Of a stretch of 5,762 bases of DNA, positions 1 through 5,762 are shown piece after piece. Below the pieces are notes generated by a model. That model was not told the origin of the DNA. It saw only the letters and a program-made list of their open reading frames with translations, and did no database searches. A program made the position numbers and the translations under genes. Positions within the stretch are counted from its first letter, which is position 1. Every line of letters begins with the position of its first letter. Source of the stretch: JBDSYA01 sp039925865 (GTDB lineage: Bacteria; Bacteroidota; Ignavibacteria; Tepidaquicellales; Tepidaquicellaceae); NCBI GenBank assembly GCA_039925865.1, contig JBDSYA010000246.1, positions 1 through 5,762 of the forward strand, given 5' to 3'.

Positions 1-1498
1 CATCCCACTTCATATTAAAATATTTCAACGCTTCTTTCTTTTCATCTTTGTTCAATCCCGAATATACAAGCGAGTTCAGAGCAAGTTTTTTGATCGTCCT
101 TAGATCAAGCTCCCATGCCATGAATGCTGTCCAAAAGTCATAAGTCAAACCGTTGTAATTGAAAATCTGCGGATCGTCTGTGTTTATTGTAATTGGAATA
201 TTTCTTTTTATATAACCCGATGCCGGATGCATTCGCAGATCCTGTACATAGCCAAGTATCTGATTACTTATCGGGCAAACTTCAACGGCAATTTTCTTTT
301 CTTTAACTGCAAGCTCAAGCATCGGAAAACGAAATAAATTTATTCCATGGCCGATCCTTCTTGTGTTAAGCATTACTGCATCGATTAAATTATCATTCGA
401 TGGAAGTGTTGATTCACCGTCGTGAAAATAATACGGCAAATCATATCCTTCTTTCTTTGCAATTGAATCAATCGCAAAGAACTGCTCTAAGTAGTAAGAA
501 GTTTTATTCCACCTGTCTTCTTCGGCAACCTGATCAAAACCAATTAAAAGTTCAGGATACTTTTTTCTTAAATCATAAGCCGTCAAAAGATCTTTCATCA
601 CAGTTTCTTTTGGTGCTCCTCTGAAATCTGAAAAAATAAGTTTAGCAGTAAATTCTGGATGCAATTCTTTAACATCTTTAATGATCTCTTTATAAATTAA
701 AAGACACTCTTCATGCGTAAGAATATTTCCATTCAAGTCATACACGCCTCCGAGACTTGTCCTTAACTCAATGTGCTGCGAGCCGTCGGCAAGTAGTGAA
801 TCAAACAATGCTCTTGTAAACATTCTGAATGCCGGCTCATATGCAGTCAGCCCCATTCTTCTGAAAACAGATTCAAAGTCCAGCCATATTCTTTTATTGC
901 CTTTATCACTTTGATCAAATGTAAGAAGCTGCATTAACTCTTCATCAATTATCCTTTCAACTTCTCTTAATATTTTGAAACTTTCCCATCCCGCCTTGAC
1001 CGAATCAGGATGAAAAAACATCATTGCTCCATATCTGATTTTGCCGTCATGAGATGTGTACATGTAACAATTGTCCATGTAAGTTATATTACTGATCACC
1101 CATTCCGCATTGCCTCCGGCACTGGGATGCAGATGCAGCAATCCGCCCTTCGGCATTTTCCTGAAGATCTTAAAAACCATATTTGTATCGATCATTTGCC
1201 TGCCTTCATAAAAGAAATTCGAAGGAGGAAAGTCTTTGCCGGTACTTTGGATGAAACTTTTTTGTAACGATGAAAGATAATCTGAAACTTTGAGCTCATT
1301 TTCAGAGAGAGGTATATCATAACCAACAGTCAGTAAACTATCAGCATTGTAAAGTATTTCTCTTGAAGCAAAATAGTTTTCCCTATCGTTTTTTAATTTT
1401 GAAAGTTCAACTGAAACATTATCATACTTTATTTCCTGAGAAAAAGTAAATTTGAATATTATAAGTTGAATGAAGATCAGAAAAAGGTTTTTCTTCAT
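1..1498 (-). CDS. ADA2/ADGF-type secreted adenosine deaminase homologue (3' end cut by window edge)
   Basis: Starts at ATG 1498 and stays open for 499 codons to the window edge. The last visible residues (KWD) align with the KRWDKFI near the human ADA2 C-terminus, so only about ten residues are missing. Residues 1-20 look like a Sec signal peptide (MKK, hydrophobic core, cleavage after FTFS before Q21), so it is probably exported. The rest follows ADA2: PPSNFF near 91; MPKGG with metal-binding H122-L-H124; HDGE at 359-362 with metal ligand H359 and proton-shuttle E362; RIGHG with H384; EVCPISNQ at 406-413; TDDP with D441 and D442; and GLTYDFW at 450-456. The family uses one zinc to deaminate adenosine to inosine, with ammonia released. 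Two active-site loops differ from the human enzymes: PSAG follows H124, and HAGE is HDGE, so the exact substrate is uncertain. No clear ribosome binding site is seen. It is the last gene visible in a co-directional run, 58 bp after the HupE-like gene. Family assignment is strong; adenosine as substrate is inference. Confidence 0.9.
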   Translation of the reverse strand, partial: MKKNLFLIFIQLIIFKFTFSQEIKYDNVSVELSKLKNDRENYFASREILYNADSLLTVGYDIPLSENELKVSDYLSSLQKSFIQSTGKDFPPSNFFYEGRQMIDTNMVFKIFRKMPKGGLLHLHPSAGGNAEWVISNITYMDNCYMYTSHDGKIRYGAMMFFHPDSVKAGWESFKILREVERIIDEELMQLLTFDQSDKGNKRIWLDFESVFRRMGLTAYEPAFRMFTRALFDSLLADGSQHIELRTSLGGVYDLNGNILTHEECLLIYKEIIKDVKELHPEFTAKLIFSDFRGAPKETVMKDLLTAYDLRKKYPELLIGFDQVAEEDRWNKTSYYLEQFFAIDSIAKKEGYDLPYYFHDGESTLPSNDNLIDAVMLNTRRIGHGINLFRFPMLELAVKEKKIAVEVCPISNQILGYVQDLRMHPASGYIKRNIPITINTDDPQIFNYNGLTYDFWTAFMAWELDLRTIKKLALNSLVYSGLNKDEKKEALKYFNMKWD

Positions 1499-1508
1499 TT
1501 ATAATTTT

Positions 1509-1521
1509 ATGACTTTGTCAT
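1509..1521. repeat. small inverted repeat ATGAC-N3-GTCAT before the ADA2-like gene
   Basis: The plus-strand sequence ATGACTTTGTCAT is a perfect 5-bp inverted repeat with a 3-nt spacer, placed 10 bp upstream of the ADA2-like start at 1498 within the 58-bp gap after the HupE-like gene. It could be an operator half-site pair, a weak hairpin or chance. On the minus strand it also contains a four-codon ATG-to-TAA frame (1521-1507), too short to call as a gene. Confidence 0.3.
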
Positions 1522-1556
1522 TTTTATTTGTAACATAAGTAAGAGATTGATCATAG

Positions 1557-2228
1557 CTATTCAGGGAAGAAAATTCTTTGAATAGTCCAGTATGTTGCAA
1601 TTAAAGCTATGATGACAGAGCCTGGAATAGTAATTCTGTCTCTGTACCATTTTTTAGACTGAAACCAGAATCCAACAGCAAAAAAGGCTATCAATACAAC
1701 CGAGATCTGTCCAAGTTCAACGCCGATATTGAAGGAGATCAATGCATTGATAAATTGGTTCTGCGGCAAGCCAAGATCTTTTAATACGCCTGCAAATCCA
1801 AGTCCGTGAATTAGACCGAATAAAAATATTATTCCAATTCTCCAGGGTTTGAGATCTTTTGTTAAAATGTTTTCAACTGCTATAAAAACAATTGACAAGG
1901 CAATGACAGGTTCAACAATATTTGAAGGTGCGCTGATTATATTAAACATCGCAAGTGAAAGAGTTATTGAATGTGCAACAGTAAATGCCGAGATCTGCCA
2001 TAGAAGTGGTTTCAATTTAGGACTCAGCAAAAATAATCCCAGTACAAACAATATATGATCCAGTCCGAAAGGAAGGATGTGAGTATATCCTAACTGCAGA
2101 TATACCCAGCCCACATCGACTTTTGAGAGCTTGTCAAGATCATCTATAGGATGGGCTATAATGTTTTCAGTTACAGAAAAAATTATTATCAGAAATGTAA
2201 TTAAGAAGAGTAACAGGGATTTTTTCAT
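1557..2228 (-). CDS. HupE/UreJ-type integral membrane protein
   Basis: A 223-residue membrane protein from ATG 2228 to TAG 1557-1559. Residues 1-25 form a signal-like hydrophobic stretch ending in AHP, so H26 would sit at or near the mature N-terminus, as in other HupE-type proteins. About six further membrane segments follow, roughly at 43-68, 76-97, 104-122, 130-149, 160-188 and 200-218. Family-typical motifs are GYTHILPFGLDHILFV at 47-62 (H50, D57, H58), FTVAHSITLSLA at 82-93 (H86), VEPVIALSIVFIAVEN at 105-120 (E106, E119), FGLIHGLGFAG at 137-147 (H141) and FNIGVELGQ at 166-174 (E171). Conserved His, Asp and Glu inside membrane helices suit metal binding. HupE and UreJ relatives are associated with nickel or cobalt uptake, but this Bacteroidota-type branch is mostly uncharacterised and no hydrogenase or urease genes are in view. 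The gene lies 50 bp after the MBL gene and 58 bp before the ADA2-like gene. The TAG stop is followed by one CTA codon and then TGA. Confidence 0.88.
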   Translation of the reverse strand: MKKSLLLFLITFLIIIFSVTENIIAHPIDDLDKLSKVDVGWVYLQLGYTHILPFGLDHILFVLGLFLLSPKLKPLLWQISAFTVAHSITLSLAMFNIISAPSNIVEPVIALSIVFIAVENILTKDLKPWRIGIIFLFGLIHGLGFAGVLKDLGLPQNQFINALISFNIGVELGQISVVLIAFFAVGFWFQSKKWYRDRITIPGSVIIALIATYWTIQRIFFPE

Positions 2229-2278
2229 TGGATTTATAAATACTTAACAAACGATCGGTATTAAAAACCGGATTTAAA

Positions 2279-3124
2279 TTATAATCTGAAACTCTCTTTT
2301 ATAAAATAACCTTTAGCGTTTGATCCGATCTTTACGCACTCATTGTAAGGATCATGCTCAAAATAAATTGTCCAGTCATTATCCGAGATATCTTTTAAAT
2401 ATTTCTTTTTTTCTTCAAGAGTTGTCAGCGGAAAAAGATCATATCCCATAATGTAAGGCGCAGGAACATGTCCGGCGGTAGGAATAAGGTCAGCAGCATA
2501 AAGAAACGTTTCTTTTCCGTCGGATATCTTTACAAGCTGCATATGATTTGTGTGGCCATTGACCGGAAGCAGTTTAATGAATTCATCAAATATAAATTCT
2601 TCATTTACCAGATTTAAAACTTTTTTTTCTTCAAGAGGTTTGTAATTCTCGGGGAAAAAACTGGCGCGATCCCGGTCAGTGGGATTCAAAGCCCATTCAT
2701 ATTGCTTCTTCTGAACATAATGCACCGCATTGGGAAAAGATATTTGTAAATTTTTTTCTTCATCATAATATGTGTTTCCGCCGGCATGATCAAAATGAAG
2801 ATGAGTAAGTATCACGTCTGTAATATCATTTTTGGAAAGATTGATCTCTGCAAGACTTTTCTCTAAACTATGCTCAGAAAAGTTAACATCGTAAATCTGA
2901 TTTACTTTTTCGGAAAGTTTATATCCAATGCCATTGTCGATCAAAATTCTCCTCTTACCGTTATCCAGCAAAAGTGCCCTTGTGCACATGTCAATCCTGT
3001 TTTGTGTGTCAGATGGATTAGTCTTTTGCCAGAGATTTTTCGGTACAACACCAAACATGGCTCCTCCGTCTAATTTGAATAAACCTGTCTGAATTGAATG
3101 AAGTGTATAATCCCCTATCTGCAT
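2279..3124 (-). CDS. MBL-fold metallo-hydrolase, YtnP/AHL-lactonase-like
   Basis: A 281-residue protein from ATG 3124 to TAA 2279-2281. It has the full metallo-beta-lactamase-fold ligand set: THLHFDHAGG at 107-116 (H108, H110, D112, H113), NGHTNHMQ with H191, ADLIPT with D212, and FEHDP with H257. These normally bind two metal ions, usually zinc, that activate water for hydrolysis. The N-terminal LDGGAMFGVVPKNLW (18-32) matches the opening of the Bacillus YtnP-like group, which is related to N-acyl homoserine lactone lactonases. A lactone or other ester-like substrate is therefore plausible, but the family is broad and the substrate cannot be read from sequence. There is no signal peptide, so it is probably cytoplasmic. 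The start is supported by the short IGDYTLHSI lead into the conserved motif, as in relatives; no Shine-Dalgarno is seen and the sequence before ATG is AAAACCGGAT. It is the first gene of the minus-strand run and diverges from the T9SS cargo gene across 125 bp. Confidence 0.9.
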   Translation of the reverse strand: MQIGDYTLHSIQTGLFKLDGGAMFGVVPKNLWQKTNPSDTQNRIDMCTRALLLDNGKRRILIDNGIGYKLSEKVNQIYDVNFSEHSLEKSLAEINLSKNDITDVILTHLHFDHAGGNTYYDEEKNLQISFPNAVHYVQKKQYEWALNPTDRDRASFFPENYKPLEEKKVLNLVNEEFIFDEFIKLLPVNGHTNHMQLVKISDGKETFLYAADLIPTAGHVPAPYIMGYDLFPLTTLEEKKKYLKDISDNDWTIYFEHDPYNECVKIGSNAKGYFIKESFRL

Positions 3125-3249
3125 ATCCGGTTTTAACTTTAAGTGTAATTATAAAAATTATCATTTTAAAATTATATGCTAAACTGAATTACAAAACTGC
3201 ATTTATTTTAAGCAACAGTATCTGTAATTTAATTTCAAATAAATCCAAT
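3125..3249. promoter_or_regulatory. divergent intergenic region between the MBL gene and the T9SS cargo gene
   Basis: This very AT-rich 125-bp gap separates two divergent starts (ATG 3124 on minus, ATG 3250 on plus), so it must hold or adjoin promoters for the plus-strand gene and the minus-strand cluster. I see no convincing match to the Bacteroidota promoter pattern (TTTG around -33, TAnnTTTG around -7). On the minus strand a loose TTGCTT, 16-nt spacer, TGTAAT arrangement can be traced, but in such AT-rich DNA this is weak. The role follows from gene orientation; no specific box is claimed. Confidence 0.4.
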
Positions 3250-4335
3250 ATGAAAATTATTATTTCAACTCTATTACTTTGCATAATATTTGTAAGCAAT
3301 TCATATTCTCAAAGTGCTTCAACATATTTTCCTTCTTCGCCAGGTTACAAATGGTTTTATAAAAATACTCCTTTAGATTCTCTGAATATCCCGCAGACTG
3401 CAGCTGAAACATTTCAGGTTGATTCCTTTGCTGTAATACAGAGTTATCAGGGCTTACAGGCAAATATTGTTTTATCTAAATCAGGATTACTTTCTGTCAA
3501 TCAAAATACACCTTACACTGATACAAATTATTATAATTTCCAGACTACAAACGGCTGGTATTATTTAAATGTCCTGAATCTTATCGATTCGATACCTTTT
3601 TTAGATACCACTTCCCTGATCGGATTTCTCAAATCATTTGAAAAATGGTATAGTGTTTACCGCTTTTCGCAATCTGTAAATTCAAACTATACTATTTTTT
3701 CCCGTGATACAACAATCACATTCGATACGCTGACACTTCCTTTAAGAGTATCTGCTACGGGCAGACGTTTAAATGATCAAAGTGTTTCGACGGTTAACGG
3801 AACTTATCTTGCCAAAAAATTTCTAATAACTTTTGCTCTCAGTTATTTAATTCAACTTCCCCCGCCTTTTCCTCCGATTGCAATCCCTGTGTTTACACGG
3901 CCTGACACAACTTATATTGCACAGAATATCTGGATCGTTAAAGATGTAATGCCATCTTCAGTTGTTGATCTTTCTGCATTTGGTGTTCCTATATCTTTCA
4001 CTATTCCGGGAGTGATCAAAGAGTTGTCAAGCACACCGGTAGGCATTAATATGTCAAATAATATTATTACGGATAATTATACACTTTATCAGAATTTTCC
4101 GAATCCATTTAATCCTGAAACGAACATAAGTTATAATTTGCCTTCATCAGGACATACTGTTCTAAAGGTATATGATGCATTGGGCAGTGAGGTAGTGAGT
4201 TTAGTAAATGAAATTCAAAGCAGGGGTTCTTATAAAATAACTTTTGATGGAAGTAATTTGTCAAGCGGAATTTATTATTATAAACTTATCTCAGGCAATT
4301 TCAGTGAATTTAAAAAAATGATCTTATTGAAATAA
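3250..4335 (+). CDS. secreted protein with C-terminal T9SS type A sorting domain; N-terminal part unrecognised
   Basis: A 361-residue protein from ATG 3250 to TAA 4333-4335. The frame is open further upstream to an ATG at 3094, but 3250 is the better start: it gives a clean signal peptide (MKIIISTLLLCIIFVSNSYS, then Q21), whereas the longer form would overlap the start of the divergent MBL gene. Residues 21 to about 270 are rich in Ser, Thr, Tyr and Asn and look beta-rich. They include YFPSSPGYKWFYKN (26-39), an opening similar to ones I know from secreted Ignavibacteria proteins, and a Pro-rich stretch LPPPFPPIAIP (203-213); I recognise no catalytic domain. Residues 277-361 are the sorting domain: YTLYQNFPNPFNPET, ISYNLP, VLKVYDALGSEV, LSSGIYYYKLISG and a KKMILLK terminus. 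Such domains direct cargo through the type IX system to the outer membrane, where they are cut and the cargo released or anchored. It is probably monocistronic, divergent from the MBL gene and convergent with the GMC gene 16 bp away. Confidence 0.88.
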   Translation: MKIIISTLLLCIIFVSNSYSQSASTYFPSSPGYKWFYKNTPLDSLNIPQTAAETFQVDSFAVIQSYQGLQANIVLSKSGLLSVNQNTPYTDTNYYNFQTTNGWYYLNVLNLIDSIPFLDTTSLIGFLKSFEKWYSVYRFSQSVNSNYTIFSRDTTITFDTLTLPLRVSATGRRLNDQSVSTVNGTYLAKKFLITFALSYLIQLPPPFPPIAIPVFTRPDTTYIAQNIWIVKDVMPSSVVDLSAFGVPISFTIPGVIKELSSTPVGINMSNNIITDNYTLYQNFPNPFNPETNISYNLPSSGHTVLKVYDALGSEVVSLVNEIQSRGSYKITFDGSNLSSGIYYYKLISGNFSEFKKMILLK

Positions 4336-4345
4336 AAATATTCTC

Positions 4346-4362
4346 GATTCCTTAGGAATTTT
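4346..4362. terminator. possible bidirectional terminator hairpin in the convergent junction
   Basis: ATTCC, TTA loop, GGAAT lies at 4347-4359 and can form a 5-bp stem, or 6 bp with a G-T pair at 4346/4360. On the plus strand it is followed by a short T run (TTTTC); on the minus strand a T-rich stretch (ATATTTTTATTT) follows about 8 nt after the stem. It sits between the convergent T9SS cargo and GMC genes, where a shared terminator would be expected, and it includes the TAA stop of the GMC gene (4352-4354). The stem is short and AT-rich, so this is tentative. Confidence 0.3.
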
Positions 4363-5762
4363 CTAATACTTTTTTCGAAGCCATAGAGCTCATTGCCATA
4401 ATTGTCAATTGAGGGTTTAATCCTAAACTTTCGGGAAATACTGAAGCATCAGCAACATAAACATTTTTTAAGCCTTCAACGCAAAAATCTGAATTCAATA
4501 CACGCTCATTTTTATGAACAGATTTATTTCCTGCCATTATATTTCCTCCCTGAGGATGAGCAGTGCCAATCAGCAAATCCTGTATCCGCATTGGATACTC
4601 AGCAAAACATGAATTAAAATTATTTATATTTTCTTTTGATAAAATAATTTCAACTCCGGGCTTCATAGGTAATATTGCTTTTAATGCTCCCGCATTCAGG
4701 CCAATCTGCAGCAATGTTGAAAATGCATAACGTATATTTTCTTTGTCAGTTTTTCCAAGCTCCCAATCAAATGCCTGACCATTTATCAGATCTGCCTTTC
4801 TGTTAATAATACCATTGGGTTCTGAACCAACAAGAGCACCAATGTTCATAAGCCTGCAGTAATTTTTCATAATTTTATTGCGCCTGTCAAAATAGAACGG
4901 TACCGATGCTAAAGAAAAAGATGCCGGAGGATTAAAGTATGTTTCAAATACAGCTCTGTTAGAAGGATCGCAAGCTCCAAGAGTTATTTGATTTCCGTCA
5001 TATGCTTTTAACTCTTCTTCAAATTCAAATGTAAATGGAAATGCAAAGTTGCAGCTCATTCTTTTACCGGCATTTCCGCTCAAACCGCTTCTCATCAGGA
5101 AATGACTGCTTGCGATGACTCCTCCTGCAACAATGACAGCTTTATTAACTTTTACTTTATTGAGTTCTCCGTTATCAGATCGCAACAATACCTATTCTGC
5201 CCTGTCATTATTCTTTAAAAATTTAACAGCAGTAATGTTAGAAATTATTTTAACACCTCTGGCTTCACTCCATGGTAAGTACGTTTCAAGCATTGTTCTT
5301 TTTGTCTGTCTTTTATTTCCAAGATTCCAATTTTCATCACCGACTAAATTCCGGTAATTAACTTTCAGCGGATAGATGGTTTCAAGTTTTTCATTTGCAG
5401 TTAAATTATAACCTGACACTCCCTTTTGAAATTTTTCAGAAACTTTTTTATTAATACCATCTTTTGTGAGTTCTTTTATTTCTAACTCCTTAGCAATCTG
5501 ATCATACTCTGCACTCAGATCAGATAGATCAATATCAAATTCATTTTGCCATTTAGCTTTTGTCTCAGCTCTCATCTCAATGCAGACCGCGTTATTCATC
5601 ACGGTTGTCCCACCGACACATTCACCCTGCAGCACAGACATTGTGAATTTCTTCGTTTGCTGAAGCCCGCCTTCTTTGTAAAGCTTTCTCATCATCTCCA
5701 TTTCCGAATTATTAAAATCCTGAAGAGGCTGATAACGGCTGCCTCTTTCAATTACCAAAATC
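4352..5762 (-). pseudogene. GMC-family FAD-dependent oxidoreductase, interrupted by an in-frame TAG; 5' end beyond the window
   Basis: One reading frame runs from the right edge (first full codon 5761-5759) to TAA 4352-4354, 469 codons, with a single TAG at 5192-5194. The visible start, ILVIERG, is the end of the FAD-binding Rossmann strand; the dinucleotide-binding glycine motif and probably 30-60 residues lie outside. Numbering from the edge, GECVGGTTVMNN (46-57) is the flavin-contacting GMC motif, and AGGVIASSHFLMRSGLSG, just after the stop, is close to GMC signature 2. The C-terminus has AHPQGG with the catalytic-type His at 4556-4558 and VADASVFPESLGLNPQLTI with its partner Asn at 4415-4417. 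GMC enzymes oxidise alcohols or sugars using FAD; the substrate here is unknown. Apart from the TAG, both halves are intact and contiguous (NNDRAE, stop, VLLRSDNG). The second half has no useful ATG of its own: the nearest is about 30 codons in, inside the signature. Recent pseudogene, sequencing error or readthrough are all possible. Confidence 0.82.
5192..5194 (-). other. in-frame amber (TAG) codon inside the GMC oxidoreductase
   Basis: On the minus strand the codons read GCA GAA TAG GTA TTG TTG, with GMC-homologous sequence in the same frame on both sides. No frame change is needed to join the halves. The position lies in a variable loop between two beta strands (ITAVKFL before, VLLRSDNG after), just ahead of the conserved AVIVAGG strand. 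One base change from TAT, TAC, GAG, CAG, AAG or TGG would create it. Confidence 0.85.

Noticed and set aside
1010..1267. Open plus-strand frame of 85 codons
   Set aside because: It lies wholly antisense to the well-supported ADA2-like gene and resembles no protein; the same holds for other antisense frames such as 400-624 and 1849-2058.
1557..2228. Naming the membrane protein UreJ or a hydrogenase accessory protein
   Set aside because: No urease or hydrogenase genes are visible, so only the family-level HupE/UreJ name is supported.
2256..2270. CGGT...ACCG hairpin between the MBL and HupE-like genes as a terminator
   Set aside because: The stem is only 4 bp with a 7-nt loop and no clear following T tract on the minus strand.
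2279..3124. Naming the MBL protein as a proven quorum-quenching lactonase
   Set aside because: The motifs fit, but the fold covers many substrates and no acyl-homoserine lactone genes are nearby.
3094..3249. 52-residue N-terminal extension of the T9SS cargo protein from an ATG at 3094
   Set aside because: It would overlap the MBL start on the other strand and hide an obvious signal peptide that begins at the ATG at 3250.
4352..5188. The downstream GMC half as an independent gene starting at TTG 5188
   Set aside because: It begins in the middle of a domain, lacks the FAD-binding part and continues the upstream frame exactly after the TAG, so it is the second part of one broken gene.
5192..5194. 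TAG as a pyrrolysine codon
   Set aside because: Pyrrolysine is chiefly known from methylamine methyltransferases of certain archaea and a few bacteria; a GMC oxidoreductase loop position and this likely lineage give no support.
1..5762. CRISPR arrays, tRNA or rRNA genes, insertion sequences and tandem repeats
   Set aside because: No regularly spaced repeats, cloverleaf-like segments, transposase motifs or terminal repeats were seen on reading both strands.

Overview
The window is AT-rich (roughly two thirds A+T by eye) and densely coding. It probably comes from the Bacteroidota/Ignavibacteriota side of the FCB group, most likely an Ignavibacteria-type organism. The main evidence is a secreted protein whose C-terminus has the type IX secretion (T9SS type A) sorting-domain pattern, with the NFPNPFNPET...ISYNLP signature very common in Ignavibacteria and relatives. 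None of the starts that can be seen has a clear Shine-Dalgarno sequence, and upstream stretches are A/T-rich, which fits the same group. The taxon is inference; no rRNA or marker gene is present.

Layout, left to right. (1) 1-1498, minus: a signal-peptide-bearing ADA2/ADGF-type adenosine deaminase homologue, complete at its N-terminus and lacking only a few C-terminal residues at the left edge. (2) 1557-2228, minus: a HupE/UreJ-type integral membrane protein. (3) 2279-3124, minus: a metallo-beta-lactamase-fold hydrolase of the YtnP/AHL-lactonase-like group. These three are co-directional with gaps of 50 and 58 bp, so they plausibly form one transcript in the order MBL hydrolase, HupE, ADA2-like. 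(4) A 125-bp divergent intergenic region, 3125-3249. (5) 3250-4335, plus: a 361-residue secreted T9SS cargo protein with an unrecognised N-terminal part. (6) A 16-bp convergent gap, then 4352-5762, minus: a GMC-family FAD oxidoreductase that runs off the right edge and is interrupted by a single in-frame TAG at 5192-5194.

Functional picture. The minus-strand cluster puts two metal-dependent hydrolases (ADA2-like deaminase and MBL-fold enzyme) together with a membrane protein of a family linked to nickel/cobalt or metal handling. A shared metal supply is possible but unproven. The most concrete anomaly is the amber codon splitting an otherwise intact GMC oxidoreductase with both catalytic residues preserved. 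It could be a young pseudogene, a sequencing error or stop readthrough. No mobile element, CRISPR array, tRNA, rRNA or known riboswitch was recognised, and no gene-free stretch exceeds 300 bp. I did not find a convincing wholly new system; the unusual observations are listed with modest scores.
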